From positions 64,501 through 128,500 of the forward strand of contig CM076150.1 of NCBI GenBank assembly GCA_038025085.1: DNA of 64,000 bases, given 5' to 3'. The notes under the pieces are model-generated. The model did not search any database. It saw nothing but the letters and a program-made list of their open reading frames with translations, and had not been told where the DNA came from. Position 1 is the stretch's first letter. The number at the start of each line of letters is the position of its first letter. Of this stretch, positions 24,019 to 36,275 are shown piece after piece. This DNA is from Tetragonia tetragonoides. Its lineage: Eukaryota; Streptophyta; Magnoliopsida; Caryophyllales; Aizoaceae. The position numbers and the translations under genes are program-made.

Positions 24019-27000
24019 TCATTTTTTAGGATTCTGATTAATCATATACTCCAGGATCTTTTTACGTAATGCCATGCGAATCTTTTTAGTAAATTTTCAT
24101 CCGTCCATTTTACAGAAGTTACTAGATACACATAGTGCCGCATATGCACAACACAATCAATTACACATCCATATTAGAATCCTCCTATATCACAAGAATC
24201 ACTGGCAACTGCCAAAAATCTGTGATGTGTGATGGTTGTGTGCTTGTGTTGAAAAGTGATATGGGTACAACAAAGGCACACAATCAAGAAATATAAACTT
24301 TATTAAGCTTTTGAGAAGAAAGTTTCCCATAAACTGTAAGCACACAAGTGATAAGATTATAAAGAAAATACACCACCTTCCTCGACCCTCTCATCACAAA
24401 CCCCAAGTTGAACTCTGGAGCTACAGCAAAATAATGCCAAAGTTATAACTTAAAGTAACATCAAAACTAGACCTGTCAAACAAGTCGAACCAAACGGGTC
24501 TCGGGTAAGGTAGTTTCGGGTTAGACCAATTACGAGTTGGCTTTTGGGTCAAATCTTTTTCTCATTTGATGTACTCCATATTCAACATCAATGGTGATGA
24601 AAAAAAGGACTCGGTTTTCCAGTTGGATCAGATTTTGGCAAGTCTAATCAAAACTAACAATCAACCCAAGCTATTTTGAATATTAAAATATATACTTCAT
24701 AACTATCAAAAAAAAAATTAGAAAAAACAAATATTGTCATACTTACAATCTGAAGTAACATCAAAACAAAAATCAACTTGCCTTATTCTTGGTGGGCAGA
24801 TAGAATGGTTCAAATACAAGTGGAAATGGTGTATCGAAGCCACAGATCCGAGCAATAGGAGCTTCTAACTGCAAAAATTAAGTCCAGTAAAAGCATGTCA
24901 AACAGGGTAAATGGTGTCAAACAAACATCGAGAGAAACATTCTTATGTCTACACTTTATCCAGTTGTTCTACGAAACCACTCGGTTTTCAGTTTTCTACC
25001 CTCTTAACAGAGGACAAATTAAAATCTAGACCTACATATTTTCATCAGCTAATTATTAGAATCACCATAGTGCCACCAAATTGATGGAAGTGGGAATTTA
25101 ATACTTAAATAAATACTTGTGAAATGATTGTATATTCCTAAAATATATTGGTGGAAGGAGGAAATAGGTCTCAAGCACGGGAGCAAATGGAATTCAAAGC
25201 CAGGCCCATAAACATGGGAGCCAATAGAATTGAAGCCACGGCCATTGCTGACAGTAATGGTGCCATACTGCAAACTTTCAATGCCACTGGTCTGATTGCT
25301 TTAGTAGAAAGCATCAGAAACACCCAAAATTTTCCAAATTCCATGATTTTATCGAGAGCTATCACCAGCAGTGACACACAGGTAAAGATAACCTACTCCA
25401 TTCCATGACATTTGCACATAGCAGAAAGTCATGGGTTGCACAAGGCTATAACTTGTTTCACTTGATCTGCCTCCCTCTGATTCATTAGTGAAAAGCACCA
25501 CAAATATCTAATGATTTCCAGATTCCATGATTTCATTGCATTAGAGGAAAGCACCACAAACATCCAACCATTTCTAAAGTCCATGATTTCATAGAGTGTT
25601 ATCAAGACTGGTTATAACTTAAAAGCAAGCTAAACTTCCCCAAGACCCTTCTGAAAATGTGCTCCGACTCCTCATACTAAGTAAATAGAGCAATCCAGGA
25701 ATCTAGCTAAAGAAGAAATGTCAACACAGTAAGCTGATTACCCTTAAGAAGCAACGTTCAACGACAGAAGCTGCTATCTCAGCACCAAAACCTCCTGTCA
25801 CTGGAGCTTCATGACTAATCTGCAAATTTAATCAAATTTAAAATTTAAAAAAAAAACTTTTTGTGTAGTGTACACAAGACAATCCAGATTACAATAATAT
25901 ACTCACAAGTAACCTTCCAGTCTTTCTAACAGAAGCTTCCACCGTATCCCTATCCCAAGGTATAAGAGTTCTCAAGTCTATAAGCTCACATGAAATTCCC
26001 TCCTGCAAAAAGAGTAACAAGGCATACGAAAGTCACTAGAGGAACACAATCTTCTCTACTAGAGGCGGCCTAAATTAATACTACATTTCTGTCCAAATAA
26101 TACAGAAAATATATCCAACACTAAAAATAAGACCCAAACTGGGAAATATATGTTTTATAGAGCTAGATCTTCCCCAGTACCCACCAAGAAATCGACATTC
26201 GAGAATTTCCACATCATTAGTGAAAAAAAAGAATTTAAAAGATTACACGTGGAATTCTCAATTGTGTCATGGCCAATACCAATCTCACAAGCCCCCCCCC
26301 CCCCACACCTCCCCCTCCCTCACCTTCAGCAGGAGAAAGGGGTTCAGATGTTCACAGCCTTAACCCCGCGATTTTGGGGTTCTTTCCTTATAACCTTAAC
26401 TGGAAATGCATTGCTGTCTTTACTTCACAGCAAGTAGGTAGACATCCACTTGTGAAGTTTTATTAACATGAAAATTTAATTGAAAAAATAATCTGAAGAT
26501 AAGAAATTTACCTTTTCAGCTTCAATACAGGCTTCTTCCATGACAGCTAGCTGAGCTCCCCACCCCACAAGCGTGATGTCATTGCCTTCTCTAATTATCT
26601 AGACATTGCATCACAGATTCTCACCACTATACACAAAACATTTCCAAGGCAAACCAAGCATACAGTATATTATATATGTACCTCTGCGTGCGACAATGGC
26701 AACATGTAATCATTCTCAGGAACCTTCTCTACTGCAACACGGTAAAGTGACTGAAACTCCAATACAGAAAAACTAATAACTGATCTCCATCAGGTAATTC
26801 AAAAGAACTAGTATTGCAGGATGGAAATGACATACCTTCGGTTCAAAGAAGACAACTGGGTTTGGATCACGTATGGACGACAACAGTAACCCTTTTGCTT
26901 GCTGAGGACTTCGAGGCACAACCACCTGTTACAGAAATTCTTGATATCAACAAAGTTCTGAAATTTTTAAAAGTTTAAATCCAAAAAATAAAAATCAAAG

Positions 27001-29114
27001 ACACACTACACGAGTGTTTAGAAACAGAGTTTCAAACTGCACGAGAAAAGCCTCCAGGATCCAGGGTAATTGACTATAGGAAAATTTGGCTCATAGACCA
27101 TTAATCAAATAAGTAATGTGTTGCAACTTAATTATTTCGGTGGCATCATTCTCCTGGGTTTAAAAGTGCCTTTCTTTGCCTCAAAAAAGAACAATGTGGA
27201 CATGCATGTAAGTAGAAAGACTGCATGTCCTGCCAACAAGGGTGAGGCTCCAACAATATGGTTTAACAACACTATAAGTTGCAATGTACCTGGACACAAG
27301 GTCAGGTTGTTAAGTGCAGGGAAAATTCAAATTTATCAACACTAAAAACAGGAGAACACTGAGAAGTACCCATGTTGGCTCAGGCATGGATACAAAAGAG
27401 CAGAATTCACTAATAGATAGCCGGGTCTAAACCTGACCATGTTTCCGGGTTGGAAACTTGCAGTTAAGTCAGAGTAACATAGGCTCAAGAACCATGAATA
27501 TGCCAATGACACAAAATCGACATGAAGTAGGTGTCACACAGCAAGTTGTCCATCCATAAAAATTTCAGAGTTAAATACTTGTGCCTGAATTCCTTGAGTA
27601 GCAGACAACTGATTGGTGTACAATCCTTTTGTCTCCTATTTTGGGTATTAAAACCATTTGTCCCCTAAGGAAATCAACTTCAGAAACACCTCACTCGATA
27701 CTGAGGTTTGTCATACTCTCGTGCCCAAAAGGACCTGAAAATCTAGGAAGCAAATACATGTATTGCAGCAGAATAGAACCACATTGAGAGCAGATAATTT
27801 ACAGGGCCAGTTAGAGTAAATGAAAGCTTGTATTCAACTTGTGACTTTCCGATTATCCCTCTTTATTTCTTTATAAATTTAAATCAGTAACAGAAACAAG
27901 CTTTGTGGTGTTCAGTTTTTTTGCATTTCGGCTTTCAGAAATAAAAAAGAGAATTAGGCTAACACTTACATTTAAAATATAAGAATAAGATGCATCAGCG
28001 ATTACAAAACATTTCAATGATACTGAGCTAGGCCTAGCTAATTGAGATAGAGAGGGTAGCAATAGGACGCACTTTGATACCAGGAACATGGCAAAAGAAG
28101 GCTTCAGGTGATTGCGAGTGGTAATGTCCACCATGGCCAACAGCCCCATATGGAGCTCTTATTGTTAAACCTGGAAGAACATAAGTTGAAAATAAAATAA
28201 AATGAAAAGAGTATGGAGAAAAATCAAGATAGGTGAAAGCACCAAAGTGAAGGGAGTTAGTTGACCTCCACAATTGAACTGGTTCCCACTTCGATATCTG
28301 AATTTGGCAGCCTCATTAACAATCTAGAAAGTAGAGATAAGTGTTAACTCAAATGGATTTTGTTGGAAGGGTTTATTTGTATAGAGTATGGGGTTTTAGA
28401 TAGATGCCTGATCAAAAGCAGGATAGATATAGTCTGCAAACTGGATTTCCGCGATAGCTCGATTGCCCTGAAACATGATATGGGAGGATATTGTACGTAC
28501 TAGGTAATCAAAACAAACAAACAAACAAACAAATTAATCAAACAAACAAGCAAAACTGACCATAGCTGCGAGACCAATGCCAAATCCGACAATGCCCTGA
28601 AAATTCATAAAAATACTTTAAGTAGTACGTATATCATCATCAACATCAACATTACCCCACTGCCTCCAAAGAGGCTCCCGCCTAGGCAGGGTAAGGGGGG
28701 GTCGGTTGTACGCAGCCTTACCCCTGTGAGAGTCTCGCAGAACGTATATCATATCATATGAAATGAGCAAGGAGTATACAAAATCATTTTACAAGAAATT
28801 AAAAAGAAAATACCTGCTCACATAGAGGGGTGTTGAAAACCCTGTGTCTCCCAAATTGTTCAGCCAGTCCAATAGTGCAGCGGAAAACACCGCCAAATCC
28901 CACATCCTCTCCGAAAACATACGCGCTGTGAAACAGATTAATTAAAGTAAATAGGGTGTGATACTGTGATATGGAAGAGAGAGAGAAGAGAAGGAGAGAG
29001 AGAGAGAGAGAAACCGTGGATCAGAGTCCAAAGCTATGTGAAGAGCTTGATTGATGGCCGAGAAGAGATTGATTGGCTTCCCTTCTCCAGAATTGGCTGT
29101 CGAATTGGATAGCA

Positions 29115-29145
<31 letters not shown>

Positions 29146-29286
29146 TGACGATGATTGCGACGAAGAAATCCCTCTAACTAACAACAATTTCGCTGCCGTC
29201 ATAAATGCATTACGACGAGTTCCAGTCGCCAATCCCAGCTTTCCTCTTGCAATTCTCCCAACTATTTGCTTTTGGTTGCTCTCCAT
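24019..29286 (-). CDS. Branched-chain 2-oxoacid dehydrogenase E1 subunit beta, mitochondrial, 13 exons
   Basis: Exons in transcript order: 29286-29015, 28925-28814, 28596-28561, 28467-28408, 28323-28266, 28170-28073, 26925-26836, 26750-26682, 26598-26512, 26002-25907, 25819-25742, 24868-24782 and 24057-24019, joining to 393 residues. The product is half of the thiamine-diphosphate E1 (alpha2beta2) that oxidatively decarboxylates the 2-oxo acids of Leu, Ile and Val. The N-terminus is rich in Arg, Ser and Ala with a poly-Ser tract from a GAC/GTC repeat, fitting a mitochondrial presequence. Family motifs seen: [113 protein letters not shown], and [21 protein letters not shown]. The last 12 residues ([12 protein letters not shown]) differ from the ending I remember for the family, so the final exon is the weakest part. 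Introns 4 and 12 start with GC. Confidence 0.93.
24468..24646. mobile_element. Small hAT-like MITE in the last intron of the E1-beta gene
   Basis: A 179-bp element starts TAGACCTGTCAAAC and ends TTTTGGCAAGTCTA, so its ends are imperfect inverted repeats. It is flanked by a perfect 8-bp duplication, ATCAAAAC, at 24460-24467 and 24647-24654. The 8-bp target duplication and TAG...CTA ends fit the hAT superfamily. It is too short to encode a transposase. Confidence 0.85.
26280..26400. repeat. Dispersed repeat copy in intron 9 of the E1-beta gene
   Basis: The stretch contains a C-run at 26291-26304, then GGTTCAGATGTTCACAGCC and TTAACCCC. The second half resembles 28700-28730 in the same gene (GGTCGGTTGTACGCAGCC, TTACCCC) in the same direction. 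It is probably a short interspersed element seen here twice; its family is not identified. Confidence 0.5.
28655..28745. repeat. Dispersed repeat copy in intron 2 of the E1-beta gene
   Basis: Contains CCCGCCTAGGCAGGGTAAGG, GTCGGTTGTACGCAGCCTTA and CCCCTGTGAG. A related copy is at 26280-26400. It is GC-richer than the surrounding intron, so it is likely an inserted element. No target duplication was found. Confidence 0.5.
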
Positions 29287-29863
29287 TGCTCTCTCCTTCT
29301 CTCTCCTTCTCTCTCAAATAAATGTCTCTTCAATCCTCAATTTGATTGCAATGTCTCTTCAATCCTCAATTTGGGTGTACAACTACTATACAAGTCTATC
29401 CGCCATCCGGTATGTTCCGTGTCAAAATGGTTAAGCTTCTGTATCTTGTGTTGTGAACTATTTCGATCCCCATGAATCCTCTTACTTACTACTCGACACA
29501 CCTAACCGATATTGACCTTTTCCAAATTTGGATTTGGATTTGGATTTGGATTTATTTGAACCTCTCTTAAACAAACAAAAACTAAAAGGGTAGGAAAACG
29601 GATATAGATATGGAGGTGGAAAAGAACTAATAATTATTGTTGACACATCCAATTTTTCATCTTTGTTTCCATTTCTTAAGTTTTTTAGTTTAGATTTGTT
29701 CTATTGTACGAATAGAACAGAATACAGCATGGAAACATAGTAGGTTGCATATACCTATTAGGTTAGCAATTTATGTATCTCTCTCCTCTATTTTCACAAT
29801 TCTCTCTCATCTATTTTCAAAATAACAATTAAAGTAGAAGAGAGATAGACACAATTTTAAAAA
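29287..29863. promoter_or_regulatory. Upstream region of the E1-beta gene
   Basis: This ~580-bp stretch lies before the E1-beta start codon (minus strand) and ends at the Mutator-like element. It contains an imperfect tandem duplication, AATGTCTCTTCAATCCTCAA at 29321 and again at 29350, CT-rich runs near 29290, and a run of TTTGGATTTGGATTTGG near 29530. A promoter is expected here from position; no specific site is proven. Confidence 0.5.
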
Positions 29864-30720
29864 GGGATTGCTAAACGTAAATCAACAAATTACTAAACGC
29901 AAATTTCTTTTCCCACAATACCCCTAATAAGTTTGACACTCTTTTCCTTTCTCTCTCTAATTCCCCATTACACTAAAGATGAACACATTTGAAAAAAGAA
30001 AAGAAAACCTACCCCATCAGACCCTAGCCCCCTTCTCCCACCGTTAGACCAGCCACCCCTCCCAACTTCACGGTCAGACACTCGGACACCCACACCCACC
30101 AACCCCACTTCCAACCCCCACCGTTCAAACCCCCAGCACCGCCCTTAACCCAGTCAAGATCCAACCATCCTCGCCACCAACCCCCCGCATCGGACTCCCA
30201 CCCACCCACCCGTCAGATCCACCCCCAACGCGGTCCCAGTCAGCCGCCCGACAACACGAGCCAGAGCCCCTGTTGAACTCCTACCCCACGACCGCCGTCT
30301 GTTTCCTCACGCCCCTCTCTCTCTTTCTCCTCTGCGCCACCCATTTTCTCTCTCCACAGTGCAACTCCCAGCTAGTCAACCGCCCCAAGCCACTGCATCC
30401 TCAACTACCACACCTTACCCAGCCTCCACTCAAACCACCTTTAAACCCTAAACAGATAGTAATTAAATCATTTCAAATTCAAAATTTTATTAATCGCCTG
30501 AAGATTATCACTAATTTTATCAATTGTCCTCCATCAAACGAATCTGTTAAATAGAATTTACGTTTCTCTACGATGAATTGAAGGTACATGTAATAGAGAG
30601 ATTTGAGAGGAAAAAGAATGAGAAAAAAAAAGTTGTATTGCAAATAAAAAGGGTAATTTCGCAAGTATTGTGATAAAAATATCTGCGTTTAGTAATTTAG
30701 ACTTTACGTTAAGCAGTTCC
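29864..30720. mobile_element. Mutator-like non-autonomous element with C-rich interior (Pack-MULE candidate)
   Basis: The left end reads GGGATTGCTAAACGTAAATC, then AAATTACTAAACGCAAAT. The right end, reverse-complemented, reads GGAACTGCTTAACGTAAAGT, then AAATTACTAAACGCAGAT. The terminal inverted repeats are ~70 bp and imperfect. Flanks share TTTTAAA (29855-29863 against 30721-30729), compatible with a decayed 9-bp target duplication. The interior at ~30010-30430 is very C-rich on the plus strand (many CCC and CCACC runs), quite unlike the AT-rich surroundings. That composition fits a captured gene fragment, as in Pack-MULEs, but I could not identify a parent gene and no long protein is encoded. 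Confidence 0.75.
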
Positions 30721-31845
30721 GTTTTAAAGGATTGGCCACCCACTGAGTCAACAAAACATTTTCCTCTCTTAAATTCATAAAGCTTATTGATTATGCTACT
30801 TATTGTTGGATGTTTGTGGTGCTAAGAATAATTTGGTGCTAATTTAATACATATTCTCAAAGATACCTACATTTATTATATCATAACCTTTATCCTTAGG
30901 GCAATCGTTAGCAAAACCAATAATATTCTCATGATAAAAAAAAAATAGCAGTACTATTTTCATGTCGTAAATCAATGTATTTAAAGGACTACACGACACC
31001 TTGCTTTCCTCTCAATTTCCTGAAATCAAATAGAGGTTAGATCCTTTGAAGGAAATAGTGAGAAAAATAAAAAGAAGAGAACTAACACTCCAATTAGCAA
31101 ATGAAAGCAAAAGAAATGGAGATATCCAACTTCTTCCTTTAGGTCCTCTCCTAAAGATAAAACTTTAGGCGGCCATTTATGAAAGCAGCATGGGAGAATA
31201 TGGATTTATGTATCTCAACTCTCAAAGCTAAAACTGATTGAAATTTTTTTTAATCATGACAAATATCAGGAGACATCCGACATCTAACGAATAATTAGAG
31301 CTTCTGTGTGATTTGCGTTTGAGTATATCTCAATACTTTCCCACCTTTCATCTGGCCATCAAATATTCGACTTTATGAGAACTGCTCTGCTGCTAAACAG
31401 ATGGATGGAGATTTACAAGACAGGAAGGCAAGACCGATATCATGTGAAGAAGGAAAAGGAATACCAACAGAAAACCAAAAAAAAAAAAATTAAAAAATAG
31501 AAGGAACTGCGACACAAGCCTAAAAGCCTAGCACAAAATTCCCAACGTTGAAAGCCTGTAAGAACGCCTAAAACTCAAAGTAGACAACCCAGCTCAATAA
31601 AGGGTTGTGTGATCTTCTAACAGAGTCTCGAGTCCTCTAGCATATTTTACCCGCTTTGGTATTTGGCTTTTTTTCCACATTTGAGCTATTTTTATTCATA
31701 TCCTTCTAGGGTGGCATAAGATTCAATCCGATCATGCACTTCGAATCTCAGTATATATAAGCCAACCAACCAGCAGAAGCAATGAAAATTCCAGCTCACC
31801 AGCAGAAGCAACGGAAATTCAAGCCTGTAAAACATATTGTATGAG
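30721..31845. other. Intergenic region between E1-beta and YTH genes
   Basis: AT-rich sequence containing the 3' side of the YTH-domain gene (minus strand, stop at 31846) and upstream sequence of the E1-beta gene. A-runs occur at ~30940 and ~31478. No coding or RNA gene is supported. Confidence 0.6.
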
Positions 31846-34800
31846 CTAGCAGCAACCCTTGGCCACTCCGTTCACCATGACATTATCTGACACCCCTAGT
31901 TTGGAAATCTTTGCACTCTCTGCACTTCTCACAACACTGGTGTTGGAATGCTTTGCCTCCCCGTTGGACTGAAGTGGTGTAGAAACCTCCTTGCTCAAAT
32001 CCAGGGTAGTCTCCAACGACTTCAACAATTGCTGCTCTCCATTACCTCCATCCTTATTCTTCTCCCCGCTACTTTTCCCCTCCCATACCTGTATAGGAGT
32101 AACACCCACATCATTCAAAAATGGTATTCTCAATACACATCAGACAGCTCAAAAAGGGCAACAGAGAAGGAAATAAGTTTGAGCGAACAGGTAAAAGAAT
32201 GTCACATGCCTGTTTCTGGAACTGCTGTTGCTTGGCCTTCTTCTCTTGGATTGTCTTCTGTCGCAACTCATAAAAGCCAAAGTCATCCAAGATGCAAGTT
32301 TTACTGGTGTATTCTTTGAATATCTTCAGCATTTGAAGACCCTGCTCCAACTTGACCTACACCAACCCACATATGCAATTGTCAGCCAATATTAGTAGGT
32401 CGAAGGAACAATTGGATGTTCAGATCTGCCGATACCTCTTGGGTATCTCGACTGTTGGTCACTGGTTTGTTTTCATTGTTTTCAAGTGTAATGTGTTTCA
32501 ACAAGCTGTTGGGTACATCCTTGACGATGTGCCACTTCACTGGGAAACTACCATTCCATTTGTCCTGCTGCCAATACTCAACATTCTTCTGAAAGTCAAC
32601 TGGGCCTACCATCTCAGCAAGACCAACAAACTGCCCACTGGTATTGACCTAAATATCAACATGACAAGCATTATAACACTAGAAGAACTTTGGGAAAACA
32701 CCAAAACAAAATTTTGGTCCCATGTTTATTTAACACAGCAAATGTTCAAAGCATGGACATTCACTTCATTAAGACACCAAGTTCTCCAAACTCACCGAGA
32801 AAAATAGGAACACAGGACATGCACTAGACTTCTCCTGAGCTTCCTTGTACGCCAAATCTAGCTTCTTGTTGCCATTGGGTGTGCTAGACCATACATTGTA
32901 CTTAATACTCTTATGGACATCATCTTCACTGTAAGACTTAATGACATGGAATTTAGCTTCTGTATAACATTCAGCAAAATCCGGACAATTATATTGCTCT
33001 CTCTCAGGAGTCAAAGTCAGATTAGCCTTCTCATCAAGAGTCCCATTAGATGAGACACTCTGCCCTCGGACTGCCAAGGCAGCAGGAGCAAAACTTCTCA
33101 GGCTTTTAGATCCCTTGGCTCTGGGACCCCTGTTCAGCTCATTCAAACCATCCATGTTCTCATTGCCATAACCAAAGAAACCATTACCACGTCCCTTGTT
33201 CTTGTACTTGCTGTCAACAGCATACCATGGACGGCCATTCACACGTGCATCATACCCACCAGTCCCAAAGCCCATACCTATTCTTACATCATTACCATAG
33301 TGACCATATAATTTGCTTGGATACATCCTGTTAGTATATCCATGAGCTGTTCCCATGCCAGACAATGGCCTTGGTTGATGCAAACCCTGAATTTCAAAAA
33401 ATTCAAGCAAATTATTCATAGAAAGTAGAACCAGCAATAAAAGTAATACAGCAATGGAAGGTAGCATTTTGTACCATGACATTTGCATGAGGATGAAGAT
33501 TCTGATTTCTTGAAGATGGAACACCGTAATCATTTGTAACAGATGACGGAAACGAATTGTTATTGGTCAGAGGCCTTGGCTGACCATCAGAAAAAACTGG
33601 GACATCTACCCAAGGGACTGGAGACCGTAATCCATCAAAAGCAAATCTTGGATCCTGATAACCTGAAGCAGGAAGACCACTAGGGACAGAACCTCTGCCA
33701 TAAGAACCGTTGGTACTAAATGATGAATTATGATATGCAGGTCTAGCAGGGGCTGAAGCATTAACTCCTTTCCCATTGGCATTTGTAACAGAATTTGCAT
33801 TGCCATTAGATGTCTCAACAGAGATAGGTGTTTGGCCAGCCACTGCAGAGGAAACCTCCCCTTGATGAGCAGCTGTGGGTGCGTTAGCATATGTAGCAGT
33901 GCCAGTTGTTGGGGTAACAGAGGGGCAATAGGGGGTTGGATACTGATACTGTTGATGGTCGTACAGCTGATTATCATGTCCCATAGCTGGAACAGGAGAA
34001 CCTGCTGGAGAGTATGCGCCATAAGGTGCATATCCAAAGCCAGGATACATAAGGGAACCAGTGTCGCCATAAACTCCCTGAAAAAGAGATAGTAAACAAA
34101 TCAGACTCTGCAAATCACAGTTTCCATAGGTCCAAAAGAAATACATGTCTGTCAAATTAAGGTGGTAAAACAACACGACAAAACTCACTGGAGACATCTC
34201 TACTCGCTCTTGTAACACATATGTGGAATAGTCGTCCCACTCATTGCAGGTACCATCGTAACCTAGGAAGAATTATAAATATTTGATTATACATGCAATA
34301 TATTAGTGCAAGAATCGCAATAGACGCATCAAATGTGAGCCAAAGGGTTCACCTCCGTAGTAGTAACCAGTAGGTTGGTAAGTGTTTGGGAGGTAACACA
34401 GAGAGGGATCCATAAAATCAGGCAGCACAGGCGTAATGCATTTGTCATTGGTTGGAATATGACCATTTGCATTATCCTTTGTATCAACAGCTCCGATTTG
34501 AGAAGGAGACTGGGGGAAATTGAAAAGACACAAGAAGCTGAGGGTTAAACACCAAACAATTATGTTTATCATAAAAAGCATGAAATTAGTTGGTTATGCA
34601 ACCTTCTTGGTTGGGTCGGGGATGTCCAAATTAGTGTTGGATTGAGACTGAGAATCCAACGTCAAGTTTTGCAGCAGCCCTGCGGCTTCTATTAGCAAAT
34701 TTTCAAGTTAAAGGAAAATGCATCTATTACAGTATTAGTAGAGCAAGTCAATTAGATCATCATTGGAATTTCATTAAACAAATTCAATACTCGAAAATAA

Positions 34801-35124
34801 AATGGCAGAACCAACAAATCTATAGAAAACTCGATTTCATAAAACAAACCAGCAATCATCATATTAGTGTTGTACATAGTAATAATCAGCAATGAATAGA
34901 AAAGAATGAGGAGTCAGATCTATCACTATCACACATAAGAGAATGGTAACGGAAACACGAAAACAAAAGAGAAATATATAAGGGAAGAAAGGCTTAATTC
35001 AAAAACAAATAAATTAGAGTTAAAATTAACAAAAAAAAAAAAAGCAAATACTCTACGAAAAAGCTCATAATAAATACTCTAGGTAAGGAAGGATACGATC
35101 TGCAGAAGGAGCGACAGTGGCCAT
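31846..35124 (-). CDS. YTH-domain m6A reader of the ECT type, 9 exons
   Basis: Exons in transcript order: 35124-35097, 34688-34603, 34509-34353, 34262-34189, 34077-33475, 33386-32796, 32648-32436, 32356-32210 and 32088-31846, joining to 713 residues. The start [20 protein letters not shown] matches the plant ECT2/3/4 style. A long Tyr/Pro/Gly/Gln/Asn-rich low-complexity region follows, typical of YTHDF-like proteins that form condensates. The YTH domain covers about residues 460-597 ([20 protein letters not shown], then [39 protein letters not shown]). Trp482, Trp539 and Trp544 are the likely aromatic cage for N6-methyladenosine. The tail ends NGVAKGCC. Such proteins act in the cytoplasm on mRNA stability and organ growth. 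Intron 1 has U12-type signals and intron 8 starts with GC. Closest paralogue not decided. Confidence 0.94.
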
Positions 35125-35189
35125 GCCCAGATCTTCGAAATGCTAAAACCCTAAATCACGAAAACCAGAGGTTTAAGGTCCCGAGATAA

Positions 35190-35193
35190 ACCC

Positions 35194-35230
<37 letters not shown>

Positions 35231-35345
35231 AGGAACTGGCAGCCGCCGAGTAAAGGGAAGGGAAGGGGAAGGGGAAAGGGAAAGAGAGAAAGGGAAAACG
35301 AAAAGGAAAAGGAAAAAGAAAATGAAAAAAAAAAGGGGGGGTTGA
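35190..35345 (-). promoter_or_regulatory. GA/CT-rich leader of the YTH gene
   Basis: Directly upstream of the YTH start codon lies a nearly pure purine run on the plus strand: GA repeats at 35198-35228, then AAGGGAAGGGGAAAGG-like repeats to 35343. On the transcript strand this is a CT-rich leader, common in plant 5' UTRs and core promoters. Regulatory meaning is inference. Confidence 0.65.
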
Positions 35346-36116
35346 AGCAGAAGCAAGTAGAAGAGGGTTTTGTTCATCTATTTGTGGTGATTCAAATACC
35401 TCCACGGGGTTTGAGTTTCGATCTCACGATCAATTCCCTTCCCACTTTGTTAACTTCACCTGCCTGTCACACCAATCCTTTAGTCCCAAGACCCAAACTA
35501 CAATTCACTCCACTGCCACGTGCCTTCCTTCAACTTTTTAGCAATCACCATTATGTATGAGGATTGAGGAGATATGTGCATCATTCACGTCATTCTTATA
35601 AGGAGGTGTATTAAGTGAGTTGGTTTCAATTCAGAGGCCTCTAGAGGGAGAAGAGTGAGAAAGATGAGATGAAATCCATTTCGGTACATATGTTGCGGTA
35701 AATCATACTCCTATAGTATTTTTTAGGAAAACTAAATAGTGCTTTGAAATAAAAATACTACCAAAATCATGAATCAATTCATAACAATATAATTAAGTAC
35801 TCTATAGTTGTTTGTTACCACTTCTCTATGACCCCTAACAAAAAGTGCGATAAAGAAATTTAAATACCATCTATTTAGATATTTGTCGTTTTTTAAAAAA
35901 GAGTGCTGCAAGAAAAAGCTCATCTTGAGAAATGTAGGATTATTATAAAAATAGGGGAGCTATTAATACTTAATAGGGAGTTTCTCGATTCGAAAAATCT
36001 CACTCTAATCAAGTGATGAGAGTGAGAAGGATAACCACAAGCCACAAGGCTATTCTAACACATATATTTCTTTTAAGATGATTTATAAATATAATTTGAA
36101 TAATGTTGTACTACTG

Positions 36117-36118
<2 letters not shown>

Positions 36119-36155
<37 letters not shown>
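36119..36155. repeat. (AT)n microsatellite
   Basis: About 18 perfect AT units, immediately left of an inverted-repeat element. Likely variable in length between individuals. Confidence 0.95.
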
Positions 36156-36158
<3 letters not shown>

Positions 36159-36275
36159 GGGATCTGGTGAGAAGGGAGGTTACGATGAGATGGTAAGAAG
36201 CAAGGGAGGTTAATTTATTTAAGGGCTGAGATTACATCTCACCATCTCACCGTAACTAGTCATCTCCCTGAACTC
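36156..36275. mobile_element. Small inverted-repeat (MITE-like) element
   Basis: Arms GGTTACGATGAGATGG (~36178) and CCATCTCACCGTAAC (~36242-36256) are inverted copies around a ~40-bp loop, giving a ~120-bp hairpin-forming unit next to the AT repeat. Outer ends and a target duplication are unclear, because the left side merges into the microsatellite. Confidence 0.5.

Noticed and set aside
29051..29434. Plus-strand ORF with poly-Asp
   Set aside because: It is the antisense of the poly-Ser tract in exon 1 of the E1-beta gene.
30024..30209. Trp/Gly-rich minus-strand ORF
   Set aside because: A by-product of the C-rich interior of the Mutator-like element; low complexity, no family features.
33606..34070. 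154-residue minus-strand ORF rich in Leu and Gln
   Set aside because: It is an alternative frame of the large YTH exon; its composition reflects the Pro/Gln/Tyr-rich region read out of frame.
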